A stretch of 64,000 nucleotides of DNA from Triatoma infestans (lineage: Eukaryota > Arthropoda > Insecta > Hemiptera > Reduviidae). Within the stretch, counting starts at the first letter, position 1; every line of letters begins with the position of its first letter. Both the position numbers and the translations under genes were made by a program. Below are positions 11,344-23,739 of the stretch, in pieces. Location of the stretch: NCBI GenBank assembly GCA_011037195.1, contig JAAEAF010000637.1:62001-126000 (forward strand). The letters are read 5' to 3'. The notes under the pieces were generated by a model. The model did not search any database, was not told the DNA's origin, and saw nothing but the letters and a program-made list of their open reading frames with translations.

Positions 11344-11837
11344 ATAACCCTACTTTAGTCTAGCTGATTAACATAATATGTGTGTCACTTTTGTGTAGAT
11401 TGATTTTTTTTTTTTTTTCTTTTTTTTCATACACTTTCATAATCAATATGATGGCACTGCTCTGTTTACAAGCTTCATACATTCACCACACATACAGACT
11501 GTACACTTCCTTTCGGAAGCAATCAGCTTCATACATTCATCCCCCCACCCCCCCACAAACAGTACACTTTATCTCGGAAGCAATCGTACCTGTTTATTAC
11601 TAAGTGGCGCGCCTAATTCCTTAAAATTACCAATAAATGAGGCAGCCCTTCATCTTGTGCACTACTAACCAAAGAACACTGTTCCCCAAACCAGTGACAA
11701 CTAGTTAATATAGGCTTCTTATAAATGTATTTTCTTAAATTTATCACAATTCCTTAATTTGATATAATAATTCATATTCAAAAATAAACGTTTCTCATGA
11801 AAATATAGTTTAAAACAAACTACACTAATTCTTTTTA
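11344..11837. other. Spacer between two element C copies
   Basis: T-runs and a short internally repeated motif (TTCATACATTCA plus CGGAAGCAAT near 11477-11590). No gene is recognised. Confidence 0.5.
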
Positions 11838-12834
11838 ATTTCTCTTACTCCTAGTAAGAGGAAGTATTGTAATCGTGTCAAAGTTCAAAGTTTCGATATT
11901 GAGTTTTCACCGGAAATATCCATTTTGAGGTCCTCTGAGTCCAAAAAAGTGGTTTTTAACAAATGATCTGTGTATGTGTGTGTGTGTCTTTGCGTGGGTG
12001 TCTGTGTGTGTGTGTGTCTGTATGTGAACAGTATAGCTCAACAACGAAAAATCGTAGAAAGTTCAAACTTGATATTCCGTTTAGGTATCACCACGAGATC
12101 CGACAGTGGGTAAACTGTCAAAATTCCTCAACCGGAAGTACCACTTTACTAGTTTGTTTTTTTACGTTTTTGCAATTTTTTTTAATAATGGCTCAAACGA
12201 TTTTCTTCAAACTTGTTATATCAACTACACATACAAAGATCTACAACTTTTATTTAAAACATTTCTCCGGGAAAATTCATTTAAGGGCACTTCTGGGGGA
12301 GGGGTGGGATTAGGTTTCCATTTAAAGTGCTATATCAGTACGAGTATATTAAACAATTCTATCATCTAAATAATGTTAATTAGATTTGAATATGTTGTTG
12401 AAACAATTATTTTTTTTTTTTTACCTTTTCGCGATTTTCTCAAAAATGTCTCCGATGATTATCTTGAAACGTCTTATATAAACTAAACATACAAAGATCT
12501 ACAACTTTTATTTAAAACATTTTTCTGGGAAAAAAATTAATTTAAGGGCACTTTTTTGGGGGAGGGTTGGGGTTATGTTTTTCTCTAAAGTGGTACCATA
12601 GTTGATTATACAATTCTATAATCCAAATAAAATTAATTAGAAATAAATAGATAGCCAAAATTCCGAGTTTCAAAAAAATTACTAAACCGGAAGTGCGCTT
12701 TTACTGAACAGTTTTTTTTTTTTTTTTCAGTTTTCGACGAATTTCATTAAAGTTGTCATACAAACTATAAAATTTGTCAATTATAATTTTGAGAACTGGT
12801 GTAAGAGAAAGTTGTGTGAGTGTTTCACACCAGA
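11838..12834 (+). mobile_element. Element C, copy 3, full length
   Basis: Plus-strand copy from TTTCTCTTACTCCTAGTAAG to GTAAGAGAAAGTTGTGTGAG and the terminal hairpin ending CACACCA. It includes the GT-rich segment (11970-12025) and internal units beginning near 12130, 12410 and 12683. Copies 2 and 3 lie in inverted orientation about 500 bases apart. Confidence 0.88.
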
Positions 12835-13092
12835 TTTTTTAAATTTAAAGTCATACTTATATATTTGTTTGGCGTTAAATATATATTTTTCTTATTTAAG
12901 AATTAAAAAAATAAATGGTAATATAAACAAAATTTTTGTACAAATTATTTCAAAGATTCTAATACCTTTAATAATTCTAAATCAGTGATAAAAATATTTG
13001 ATTTACGTATTCATTGTAACAACTTAGTTTAGTATTTTGTGCCCCCCATATAAACTCATAGAACGGTCGATAGTAACTTTCAAAACAAGTTT
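12835..13092. other. AT-rich spacer
   Basis: No feature recognised. Confidence 0.5.
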
Positions 13093-13290
13093 TGTCTCGC
13101 TCAGTAGCAGCGTGCTGGACTAGTAACGCGGAGGTTACCGGGTTCAAGTCCAACACGTCCGGCCCTTGGATTTTCTTTTCCTAGGACCGGTGACGAACAA
13201 TGCACTAAGAAGGTTACGGGTGGCATAATAGATCTTTCCGGTTGGAATGCATTATCCTCCAAATGAGCTAATTCCTTGCCTCAAAAATAA
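13093..13290 (+). mobile_element. tRNA-derived SINE, degenerate
   Basis: The head contains GCTCAGTAGCAGCGTGCTGG, the anticodon-loop-like CTAGTAA and a B box GGGTTCAAGTCC, as in the SINE at 4396. The body is diverged and there is no clear poly(A) tail. The acceptor stem does not pair, so it is not a functional tRNA gene. A motif at 13265-13278 looks like a fragment of another head in inverse orientation. Confidence 0.72.
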
Positions 13291-13501
13291 CAAAAAGGAA
13301 TATTCTAGCATGCAGTACATACTTATAGCCTATCAGTAGACATGCTATAAATTTTAAGAACAGGCAAGTCCTCGTCCAAGTAAAGAATAATTACGAAACA
13401 ATTGTACGAGGGACAATAGATGTAAAGAAAGAGATTAAGCGTATAAATAGAGGTGACTGACTAATCATGCCATTGAGCATGACTGGTTGAGTTAAAACAA
13501 T

Positions 13502-13529
13502 AAAAAAAAAAAAAAAAAAAAAAAAAAAA
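13502..13529 (+). repeat. Poly(A) run abutting element C copy 4
   Basis: A continuous A run of about 28 bases directly precedes the CTGGTGTGAAACACTC end of a minus-strand element C. It could be a slippage-expanded insertion site or the tail of an unrecognised retroelement. Confidence 0.8.
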
Positions 13530-14246
13530 CTGGTGTGAAACACTCACTCACACAACTTTCTCTTACTCCAGTTTTCAAAATTGTAATTGACAAATTTTAT
13601 AGTTTGTGTTCACCAGATTTTATGAAATTCGTTGGAGTTCGTCGAAAACTGAAAAAAAAAAATGTTCAGTAAATGCGCACTTCCGGCTTACTAATATTCT
13701 TGAAACTCAGAATTTTGGTCATTAATTTATTTCTAATTATTTTGTTTGGATGGTGAAATTGTTTAGTAAACTGAAATAGCATTTTAGAAGAAAACATTAC
13801 CCCACTCCTCTCACAAAATTACCCTTGAATGAATTTTTCCAGAGAAATGTTTTAAATAAAAGTTGTAGATCATTGTATGCATAGTTGCTATATAAAGTTT
13901 AAAAAAAATCGTTGGAGGCGATTTTTTTTTTTTAAAGAAAATTGCAAGAAAGTAAAAAAATTATTGAGTAAAGTGCTACTTCCGGTTGAGGAATTTTGTC
14001 CGCTGACTTACTGTTGGATCCTATATGGTGATACATAAACGGAATATCAAATTTGAACTTTCTACGATTATTTGTTTTGAGCTATCTGTTCACATACATA
14101 AATTCACACGGACACCATTTTCTAAAAACCATTTTTTTTTTTTTGGAGTCGGGGACAAAACGGATATTTCCGGTGAAAACGCGATATCGAAAATTTGACA
14201 CGATTACAATAATACTTCCACTTACTAGGAGCAAGAGAAAGTAAAA
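13530..14246 (-). mobile_element. Element C, copy 4, internally deleted
   Basis: Both family ends are present (3' hairpin side near 13532-13570, 5' hairpin side near 14222-14246), but the copy is about 720 bases instead of ~1 kb. The loss matches roughly one internal ~290-base unit. Confidence 0.83.
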
Positions 14247-15762
14247 CACTGTTTTACAAACCAAAGCTGCAACTTTGGCAACAAGATAGTGAGAGTGCTG
14301 ACATATGCCTCGTCATTAAACAACCAAACTTAAAACTGGGAGAAAAAATTAAGCTCAACCTATTACCATGACCTAATGCTATTTACGTGCAATATGGAGC
14401 TAACAAGTTACCTGAAGAAGTAAATTGCGATATAGGCAAAACACCAGTTTAGAACAAACCATTTGTGCGCAGTCTCAACCCGAATACCTCTTCAACAAAA
14501 CTATTGTCTCTCAGTGAGACAAACTGGCAATGTTTCTTATCTCTTCTTCACCGTTTCTACTGATTGAAATAATATTTTAAGAGGGGGATTTTATATGATT
14601 GTCAATCTACAAATATGTTCTCATTAGCAGTAAATAATTTTCTAAAAAAATATTGCTAATAAATATATATAGAAATAAATATATACAATAAATAGAACTA
14701 ATATGTACAAAGATAATTCCAACTTTATAAAGTATATTGCGATAGCAGTGAGTCACAGCAGAAAGGTGAAAGTCATATATTATTCTATTTGAAATTGTAT
14801 ATTATAAAGGTGGATAGCGTATAATAATTCTATGATATATATATATATAATATAATATGTTAGACATGGCCATGTATACCGGCTGAAACTTTATCATGTA
14901 ATAAATATCTCGGTTGAAAGAACACATTAAATAGCATAAAGAAATTTGTTAAATATTATCACAAATATAATAAAATATACAGCATCTGTATATGTACTAT
15001 CTACACTTACTTATTAGAGTAAAGCTATGAGAGATGACGCACATTTCAAAGTTACGCCCTGTATCAAAATATAGGAGATATATTAAAGAGGTAATGCTTA
15101 TAAAACATATGTCAACTACTATTATCTACAAAAAAATGTTATTTTTCAAAATAAAGAATTCAAATACACTACATTTGGCCGTTTCTCCTACTATGGTAGG
15201 ATAGGTGACGTACCATAGGTAGGAGACCTCTCCTCTGTGAAGGTAACATGACTGATCGACATGAAACTTAGTAATCATTATGTCTACGAGTCCAGCTTAA
15301 ACAACAGCAGGAAATCTTTCATTTCAATTGCAATTAATATAGTATATAAAAAAAAAGAAAAAATTTACTAAGCGTTATGAAAATTCAGGTATTCACCAGA
15401 TATAGCTGAAGCGTAACAATGTTCGTAGAACACAGAAGAACCCACAAAATGACTGATGAATTTTGCAATAAGTTCGCTTCTGATCTCTCTACTCCTGGAC
15501 TAACTTCCATTACGCCACGTAGTGGCAAACAAGAGAAGCAAAGCCTGCGTCTTCTCTCCTATCCCCGTCATCTCTCCTAGCTTTACCCTATAATAATTTT
15601 AATATTTACTTATCAACATGTTGATAATGGCTGTTATGTTTAATATAAATACGATATTAAATCGTATACAAATTAATATACCTGCATTCTTGCTATGCCA
15701 GTTTTATGAATGAATAATTTTTTGGACCTTTAATGATTTTTTTGTGAATATTTTAATTGTTT
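14247..15762. other. AT-rich stretch, nothing recognised
   Basis: About 1.5 kb without identifiable coding or repeat features; it includes a TA-rich tract near 14834-14858. Confidence 0.5.
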
Positions 15763-15870
15763 CAGAGATATTTTCCATATTCATCATCTACCGGTTTTGG
15801 GCGTTCACCCTCTACCAATGTTTTGATAAAACAGTGCGATAACAAAGACTTATACAGAGCAAAAACAAAA
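15763..15870 (-). mobile_element. Single arm of a fold-back B element (B2)
   Basis: Contains CAGAGATATTTTCC, then CTACCGGTTTTGGGCGTTCA and the ACAGTGCGATAACAAAGACT stretch typical of B arms. The core is decayed (CAAAACCGGTAG on the minus strand) and no inverted partner follows. Confidence 0.68.
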
Positions 15871-15879
15871 TGTATACTT

Positions 15880-16210
15880 TCCATCAATTTGTTGTTAGTC
15901 CTAGAACGTGCTTCTTTTGCTAATTGATTCCGCATATTCATTTCCTTCAATACCAAGATAGGATTTCATCCAGTCGATGGTAATTTTAATGCAAATTTTA
16001 CTCTGTGATCGTCATAGTTATTGATGGCACCAATAAAAAACCTGACTGTCGTCTATCATAAAGGGTTACAGAAATTCTTCTCCTTATGGATTACTCCCAC
16101 CAAACCAAATTCTTTTATAATAGCCAATAATTCTGCCTGTTTATGTAGCCGAAAGTCTATGATTTTCTTCTGTATACGAAGAAATGTATAAGAAAATCTA
16201 CATACGAAGA
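15880..16210 (-). pseudogene. LINE RNase H domain remnant
   Basis: Minus-strand translation gives LHKQAELLAIIKEF near 16135-16110, then RFFIGAINNYDDHRVKFALK near 16040-15980, and LVLKEMNMRNQLAKEARSR near 15960-15900. QAELLAI is the catalytic-glutamate region of RNase H, and the NQLAKEA block the C-terminal region usually ending in NE-AD-LAKEA. This domain, found in I/R1-type LINEs, degrades RNA in RNA-DNA hybrids during element replication. The catalytic NE-AD block is altered and a stop interrupts it. It abuts the B2 arm, so the arm may have inserted into the LINE. Confidence 0.65.
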
Positions 16211-16397
16211 TTCAACAATTTCATGGTACTTACTAATTAGATTAGATTTTGATTAGGTTCTATGGTAGTCGTCTCTCCAGCACTCCTCACCGCGATCCCT
16301 ATGGCTTATTGTGGCACCCATCAGATGTAAATTTACAAAATCAAAATTATGTTCCAATTAAAACTTTTTCTTGATTTTGACTATGTAATTATTGTTT
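16211..16397. other. Short unassigned spacer
   Basis: No feature recognised between the RNase H remnant and the E1 target site. Confidence 0.5.
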
Positions 16398-16401
16398 CTA
16401 T

Positions 16402-17013
16402 TGTAGTGGAAGTAGCAATTGAGAAAAATAAATTTGGAAAAATAGTTAAGTGAATTTTGATAATAGTGAAATAATTTTGTGAAAATAAATAGTGAATTTA
16501 CCTTCAAAAATACTGTATTTTAGAGTCAGGTACTATTAAATTAAGGTCATTGCTATTGAAGAGACAAAAGGGACAAGAATCTGTTAGGGTAAGACAAATG
16601 CCATTTGTCCAACTGTTTTGTACCCCCTCTAGAGCAGAGCATTCTTTAAACAGTCTAAATTCTGCTTTCAAACAAGAATAGGCTGAATTAGAGATTCAAT
16701 CAGAATACTTGTTTCAGGAATCGCTCTCTTAAATTCAGTGCCAGTTTAAGTGTTACCATTTGAGTTTTAAACAATCTAGCCACTAATTATTTGTTTCCTT
16801 ACATTGATAAGTTAATTCAAGATTAAAAATTAATAATTATCTTGTCAATTTACTAATTTAATATATAGTTAAATTATTTATTTAAAAGTGGTTATTTATT
16901 CTCTATTTCTACTCAAAAATATTTCTATCACAAACATACACACAAGCCCTTTGCAAAACCGCTCTCATCACAAGCTACTACACAAACAATACACCATCAC
17001 CAACAACGTTTCA
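16402..17013. mobile_element. Solo LTR-like element E1
   Basis: 612 bases with TG...CA ends (TGTAGTGGAAG to AACGTTTCA). A 4-base duplication CTAT flanks it at 16398-16401 and 17014-17017. It shares with E2 and E3 the blocks GGTCATTGCTATT, GCATTCTTT-AACAGTCT and the CACAAGCCC-TTT-AAACCGCTC segment near the 3' end. Size, ends and duplication fit a solo LTR. Confidence 0.8.
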
Positions 17014-17017
17014 CTAT

Positions 17018-18547
17018 TTTATTTATTTATATTTTGGCAATATATTAGAGTTTAAATTATTGGTTGGCCCCCGAAATATAAGTAAAATAAATATTAGCTG
17101 AAGTAAAGGCATTTATGTTACGTGATCATGTGCAAATATAAACATATATATATATATATATATATACTATAATAAATATAGACCATCTACACGGTGGGCT
17201 AGGATGCGCAGGTGTACGCCCCCCATGGGGAACATAATTTTTCTGAATGTTACAGACATGTACCACTGTTTATCACTATCTCACAGGTATTACACAACTT
17301 GGCTGCTGTACACCTAGTTTCTTCTACACTACTGTCTGTATATCAACATAGTTTGTGCCATACTCGTTGGAATATAGTAAGAGATGAAAAAAAATAAAAA
17401 ATACGAAGCAAAAAGGAAATGGGTGGATAAAAAAAAGGAAAAATGAAGGAAAGAAGATATAGTAAAGAAAAATGGATAAGAAAAAAAAACGATGGTAATG
17501 GAGTTCTTAGTGGATGGTTGAATTACTTCTAAATTATCTTGGTAACTGCCATGTGGTAGCGTACTTGGTCCAGATTAACTATCTCTATTTCTTCTTTAGA
17601 TTGTACAGCTTGTACAATATTTCTTTTACTTTTTCTGTAGAAATATCACATCATTGTTGGATATGATTCATTGTAATTGCACTATCATCATTTCTCACTT
17701 TATAAACATGGGGGGATAAGCTAAGCTCCTATTTCTAACGTAGAATGGTGTAATACTTAGGTTCTAAAAAAAATCTACTTTGTCTTTATAAATAAACTTA
17801 AACTACATTTTGTTTTTTTTTTTAACATTTTTGTTTAAAGTAGCGTCAATATTAAACCGTTGAAATTTATCAAATTCAATTCACAATCGAACATACGAGG
17901 TCAATTTAATTTTGAAATCCTAAAAGTTTCAGAAATTTATGTTTTTGAACTAGACAGGAAATATTTCGGACATTTTTCTGTCTGTTCCATATAATGGTTT
18001 TTATATTGTGCTTGGCCAGGATTTTTGGTAATCTTCTCTGATATTCCTGGCATATATGGGAGAACAGCCGGAAGTTTTTCTTTTCTTTCCACCATTTCTT
18101 CTGTTTAATTAAACGAAGTGGATGTTTAGCATTATTGAAGAGTATAATTTTTTGCCTATCCTTGTAGCTATTCGACTTTCAAAGCTTGCTGACGATGATT
18201 TTTCTTTATTTTTTTGGGCAACTCCCTTGGGCTAGGCAATGCTAATTGCGTATTTGATCAACCTAGGGATCAAATCTTTCTTCTGTGTAAAAGGTGCTTA
18301 TGAGCTATCTCTTCTCTTCTCTTGAGCTCTTTCATCTCATAACTTTCCTAAAGTTTCCTCCAATATCATCTCTGCCTAACCAAATAGAAAAATAAAAAAT
18401 CAACATTTATTGTATCTAAATTTATAGTATTCACTCTGCACATCATGTTTAATAGAAAAGGCCATCTCTTCAGTCTACTTCTAGAATACCCTTATAATAT
18501 TTGCAGAACCTGGATTCCAAATATTTTATCCAATTTTACATCTCTTA
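17018..18547. other. AT-rich stretch, nothing recognised
   Basis: Contains a TA microsatellite (17144-17165) and A-rich DNA (17390-17490). No gene or element is identifiable in about 1.5 kb. Confidence 0.5.
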
Positions 18548-18948
18548 CTGTTGTAAGGAAAAAGTATTGCGTTCATTTCAAATTATTGAAATTGAGTTTT
18601 CATTCTAAATACATGCTTTGATGTTTCTGAGACTGAAAAAGTGTTATTTATTAAAAAAAAAATGCTGTAAGGACATCATCATTCAAAAACAGAAAATTGC
18701 AAAACATGATAATTTTGTTTATGGGATGCGACAATAAGTTTAGGTGAAAATAAATCGACCGGAATTGCTACTTTATTTAATAGATTTGTGAGATTTTCTT
18801 AAAGACTATTTCCAACGCTTTTCTTTAAACTTGACATATATCGACTAATTATATAAACAGAGACAATTTTCTTTTTCTTTTTTTTCTATATATTTTTCCC
18901 GGCTATACAAAATTAAGCTTTGGTTCTAGTCAGCCATTTCAATATAAG
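18548..18948 (+). repeat. Degenerate element C copy, left of mariner
   Basis: Diverged similarity to element C in order: GTAAGGAAAAAGTATTG, ATTGAAATTGAGTTTTCATT, GACCGGAATTGCTACTTTAT, and a TTTTCTTTAAACTTGACATA block. The flank after mariner (20238-20280) may continue it. It is much older than copies 1-9. Confidence 0.62.
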
Positions 18949-18950
18949 TA

Positions 18951-20235
18951 CGAGGGTGCTTTGAAAAGTTCTCTAGAAAGAAGTGTCTTACCTCGGTGGA
19001 ACTGCTTTTATTTTTCAACATAGTCTCCCTATAGGCTAATGCATTTGGTCCAGCGATGTTCAAATGCCTTTATACCATCTCGAAAATGAGATTCCTCCAT
19101 GCCTGCAAAGTACCTCTCCAATTCGGCTGTCAGTTCTTCCGTTGTAGGAAATCTCCGTCCACCGAGGAAAATTTTCAGCTTGGGGAAGAGATGAAAGTCT
19201 GATGGTGCCAAATCAGGTGAATAAGGTGGATGTGGCAACAATTCGTACCTCAGTTCATGAAGTTTTGCCATGGCAATAACACTTGTGTGCGGGCGGGCGT
19301 TGTCCTGATGAAAGATGACTTTCTTCCTTGCCAAACCAGGCCTTTTTTCGCGTATCTTTTCCTGTAGTTGGTCTAGGAGGTTTGCATAGTATTGCCCCGT
19401 AATTGTTTGGCCAGTAGGAAGATAATCTATCAGCAGAATGCCTTTTGCATCCCAGAAAACTGAGGCCATGACCTTTCCGGCCGAACGTACTGCCTTTGCT
19501 TTCTTTGGTGGTGGTGACTCAGCATGTTTCCACTGCTTTGACTGCTGTTTTGTCTCTGGGGTATAGTAGTGGACCCAAGTTTCATCTGTAGTCACAAACC
19601 GGCGCAAAAAATCTTGTTGGTTGCGCTGAAAACGGGCCAGACTTTGTTCGGACATTTCCAATCTGGTGCGTTTATGGTCCAATGTCAAGAGCCGCGGCAC
19701 CTATCTTACCGATAATTTTTTCATTCCTGATTCTTTGGTTAAAATGTGATATACCCGTTCAGATGACATCCCTATAGTTTCAGCAACCTCTCGCACTTTC
19801 AGTCGACGATCCTCCATGACCATTTTATGCACTTTTGCGATAAATTCTGGGGTCGTAGCACTTTTTGGCCGTCCACTACACGGATCATCATCTAAGCTCT
19901 CCCGACCAAATTTAAACTCGCTGGTCCACCTGGCAACAGTTGAATATGAAGGAGCAGAGTCCCCCAGTGTGTTCTGAAAGTCGGCATGAATTTCCTTTGC
20001 TTTCATACCTTTCTTTACAAAGTACTTAATCACTGCTCGAATCTCAGTTTTTTCCATTGTCACAAATCACTACGCGGGAACAACAACAAAGAGTCGTCAC
20101 TACCACTCTCCTGCAGCAAGAGCACTGACGCGCCACGTGTTAACTCACAAAGAATGTGTGATTATTGCGCTGGAGCCTCGTTGCTCTAGCACTGACATCT
20201 AGCGGTGATTCCGAGAACTTTTCAAACCACCCTCG
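18951..20235 (-). mobile_element. mariner element, full length, inactivated
   Basis: 1285 bases between TA dinucleotides (18949-18950 and 20236-20237). The terminal inverted repeats are CGAGGGTGCTTTGAAAAGTT on the left and CGAGGGTGGTTTGAAAAGTT read inward from the right. Length, TA target and the DD34D transposase place it in the mariner group of Tc1/mariner. Both ends look transposase-recognisable, so it could in principle be mobilised in trans, but its own gene carries two stops. Confidence 0.95.
19008..20063 (-). pseudogene. mariner transposase (DD34D) with two in-frame amber codons
   Basis: Starts at ATG 20063 (MTMEKTEIRAVIKYFVKKG) and would run about 351 codons, normal for mariner. Residues 1-120 hold the paired helix-turn-helix DNA-binding region. 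The catalytic domain shows TTDETW (Asp near 160), HQDNARPH (Asp near 254) and SPDLAPSD (Asp near 289), the last two 34 residues apart. TAG at 19701-19703 replaces the tryptophan of the conserved WVP motif between the two domains. A second TAG at 19029-19031 lies seven codons before the natural TAA. There is no frameshift, so the copy is young. The enzyme would cut and paste the element at TA sites in the nucleus. Confidence 0.95.
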
Positions 20236-20280
20236 TATTATGTGATTCTATAGTTAACATATTTATAATTAATATAAAAT

Positions 20281-20449
20281 TATTGTGTTTTTTTATTTTA
20301 TTTTTTATGTTTTATGGCTAAGGTCTTTGGCCATATTCTTCGCCCAGTATGTCTGTAGAATTACATGGAATATTTGGAATATTTTCATTATTTTTTGAAT
20401 GCCTACTTCTTTTTTATTTTCGTCTATACTCACTAATAGATAATATAAA
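20281..20449. other. AT-rich spacer
   Basis: No feature recognised. Confidence 0.5.
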
Positions 20450-20742
20450 CGTCTTAGTACTAGATGTATATAGAACTGGGTATAATATACAACCATTCCA
20501 AACCAATACTACCATACCAAATACATTCATTCCAATAAATACATTCATTCTAACGATGATCACACAACCTAATTATAAAAGTGGGTGGAGTACTGGATAT
20601 TACTTGCACCACGCATACTTAAAACTAGGATAAAACTATGTACACTATTTACATAACATTCATATTCACATTCATACAGGGGCCGGTTCAGATCCGTCCC
20701 TCCAAAAGTCAGTTGGCTCCCGAATTAAAAACAAAGTGCAGG
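20450..20742 (+). repeat. Dispersed repeat H, copy 1 (possible LTR end plus primer-binding region)
   Basis: Shares long similarity with 56075-56335: CCAATAAATACATTCAT, GGGTGGAGTACT-GATATT, TATTTACATAA-ATTCA, and GGTTCAGATCCGTCCCTCCA followed by a GGCTCCC motif. AATAAA followed downstream by a GGCTCCC motif resembles an LTR 3' end with a primer-binding site, but no retrotransposon proteins are visible. That reading is tentative. Confidence 0.6.
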
Positions 20743-21190
20743 AATCGGATGACCGGAAGTATGTTTACTTTACCACTTTACTAAATGATTTTTTTTTCAC
20801 GATTTCCTCAAAAATGGCTGCGATGATATTTTTAAAATTTTGAATATAAACTAAACATACAATGAACTACAACTTTTATTTCAAACATTTCTCTGGGAAA
20901 AATTCATTTAAGGGCACTTTTAAGGGGGTAGGGGTGGGGTTATGTTTTTCTTTAAAGTGCTATCATATTTGATTATACAATTCTATCATCGAAACAAAAT
21001 TAATTAGAAATAAATAGATGGTCAAAATTCCATGGTTCAAAATAAATTAATAAACCGGAGGTGTGCTTTAACTGAACAGTTTTTTTTTTCAGTCTTCGAC
21101 GTATTTCATTAAATTTCGTCTACAAATTATTATAAAATTTGTCGAATTATAATTTTTGAGAACTGGAGTAAGAGAAAGTTGTGTGAGTGT
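20743..21190 (+). mobile_element. Element C, copy 5, 5'-truncated
   Basis: Begins inside an internal unit (GGATGACCGGAAGT) and reaches the family 3' hairpin region GGAGTAAGAGAAAGTTGTGT, then changes into a T run at 21191. It abuts repeat H directly, so one inserted beside or into the other. Confidence 0.82.
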
Positions 21191-21279
21191 TTTTTTTTTT
21201 TTTTTTAAATATCGAAGTCTATGTACGTGTGTATTTATGTGTGTATGTATACCTAAAATAAAAAACAAATCTATTTATG

Positions 21280-21313
<34 letters not shown>

Positions 21314-22310
21314 AAACATACATATATACATACATGCATCTTTAAATAAATTTACTTTTAAATTTAAACAATTCAATTTTCCAACACCCGTTTAAATAAA
21401 TAGATTTTTTTTATAACATTTCTCAACTCATTCAACTACAACTTCTTGTGCAGCTATATTGGTGCAAAAAGAAACGGATAATGATGGAAATAATAGGAAA
21501 TCCCTGAGGAAAAAAAAAAACAAACCTTATTGCTGCTTAAAATAATGTATATGATATACGCTTTTCTTATTTATAAGCAGGCATAATAATATACCAAACT
21601 CGTTCATACTTCGTTGAATGCCATAACTTTTGCACTAAATCACTTGACACTTGTAAAAAGAAGAAAAAAAAAAAACATATTGTAAGCGAAGAATACAAAA
21701 ATAAGAAGCATGGATAGAGGGAAAAAAGGAAGCATGATATAAAGAACAGAAATAGGCTTCTGCCAATATGCACTACAATCTTTTTTTTCCGCCTTTATAC
21801 TCTCAAAAGATATATAATGTAACTACTGTATATGTTTTGTTTAATAGCCACGCCTTCTGTAACAACCAGCAAAACCAAAAATCTGGCAACTTTTCATATT
21901 GAACTGTTGCTTTACTAATAATTTTTCCCAGCAGAATGGGTTTTCAGTTAATTTAATGTTTTCTTATTGTGTATGGAAAATCTACACATTTTTTTTGGGG
22001 GGGGATATTAATTCAATCAGATAATGTTATTATCTTAATTTATAATTTTATGCTCTTAATATTATTACGATCATTTTATTTCGTACAATTTTTCTGTATT
22101 TATAACTTAGAATAAATTTACAAAACTTAGAGTAACTAGGAGATCCTGTAACATCAACAAGAAACCTTCAAATCCCACCTTTCTTCCCAGGGAACATGGT
22201 TTAAGAACTGGAGAATAAAGTTAAACAAACAAAAATTGTGAAAATATCACTTTAACTCTAAGAAAAATTACCTGTACACCAATATACCAAAATGGAATTC
22301 CTTTTCTCCA
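21191..22310. repeat. Low-complexity region with TA microsatellite
   Basis: T run at 21191-21206 and (TA)n at about 21276-21304, followed by AT-rich DNA with no recognised gene. A G run lies at 21995-22004. Confidence 0.6.
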
Positions 22311-22381
22311 CGTTAATCTTGTCCGCTACCTTGGGCTGTATATAGACAAACGCCTGACATGGAATCCTCACACTAGTATAA

Positions 22382-23222
22382 TGTTATACAAATGTCAAGC
22401 AATGTCAAGTGGTTCTAGCCAGCCACTATCTTCACAAAAGATAACAAGAAAAAAGGATCATTTATAACTAGTGGCCCCAGCCAGCCGCTGTCTTCAAGCC
22501 AAGAGCCGTGCCAAACAAAAGCCTGTTTAAACAAGGGTCAATACACACGGTCAAAGAGAAGTACCGATAAAAGGATCATTACTGTACAGACACCACCTGG
22601 CCGATATTCTTTCATTCAAGGGCCAACAAACACTCAAGGCTACCAGTCTTTGAAAATCACCGATGGGCGACCATCTGTCGCCAAATCTGGCCACTGACCT
22701 AAATCACACTGGTCACCGACCTGGCCAAGGTCGGCACACTGCGAGAGATGTCTTAGTGTGAGTACTACTTACACACCTGTCAATGTGTGAGTAATACTAA
22801 TATAAACTTCGGCCCCACTGGAAGAGGAGATCATTATATCATCATAGTTTCAACGAGGATTACAGCTTCAATGATCAGTACAGCAGCAGTTTCGCGAACG
22901 CGTCCCTATACAAGGTTTAACTTATAAGTATTATCATTCAATCTAATATTTCATAGTTGTGCATCTTAGTTTTATCTACTTAAATCATTTTAAATTATTT
23001 GTAGTTTTATCTCTTTAAATTATTTAATTATTTCTATCAATTCATATTAATTGTAGTTACCAATTCACACATTTAAATTATTGTTAAAATATAGTCTATT
23101 TTTGTAAATTCAGTGTTCATATTTCAAGTAATAACTCTCTAAAAATCTCTAAACTAACTTCCGCCTATTCTTCATATCAAGTCCCTCTTCTAGACATCTG
23201 AACTCCATTACCTCTGGAATCC
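22382..23222 (+). mobile_element. LTR-like element F1
   Basis: Matches F2 (26372-27003) in opposite orientation over most of its length: TATAACTAGTGGCC, GGTCAATAC, GGCCACTGACCTAAATCAC, a TATA-like AATATAAACTTCG, GCGTCCCTATAC, TAGTTGTGCATCTTAG and CTAAACTAACTTCCGCC. The start TGTTATACAAATGTC corresponds to the LTR 5' end. The 3' end grades into the LINE tail that follows, so the right boundary is approximate. Confidence 0.72.
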
Positions 23223-23739
23223 GATAAATGATTCCAATACACTAGAATGAAACGGCAAGAACTGTAGCCGCTTTAGACTGCTTAAAAGACTACTTGACAA
23301 CAGATCTAAACTGACTTTACAAAACAAACGACTAATAATACAACTCAATTTTAAAACCAATCTGAACATACGGAGGCTCTGCAAAGCGTTCCAATATTCA
23401 ACGAATCCAATACTTTCAATCAAAAATTCTGTGCGACATTGTTAACGCTCTCTACTTTGTCTCGAATCTTACAATCCACAACGACCTTTATATCCCATTC
23501 GTGACCCGATGTTGCTTCCTCTTCATATAAAAAATTCCATAAAAGCCTGTCCTACCATGTAACACCCCTTAGCCAGAAATCTCTCCTCTCGAACCCTCCC
23601 GGACAATCCCTCTCGTCGTCTAAAACGTCAAAGGCCTCCAGGTATTCTTTCAACAAGTGACAGTGAGTGATTTGGAGTGCTAACCCACTGGGTAGCTTCT
23701 CCACTCGTTTAGTTTTTTTTTATTATTATTATTATTATT
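23223..23739 (+). pseudogene. Jockey-like LINE C-terminus and 3' UTR with ATT tail
   Basis: The plus strand translates in pieces to LDNRSKLTLQNKRLIIQ near 23290-23345, then a DLYIPFVTRCC-type stretch near 23485-23515, then LSSRTLPDNPSRRLKRQRPP near 23580-23640. These resemble the thumb and C-terminal tail of jockey-clade LINE polymerases. Frames shift and stops occur. The 3' UTR ends in a T run and an (ATT)n tail at 23710-23739, typical of such LINEs. It lies directly after LTR-like F1. Confidence 0.6.
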
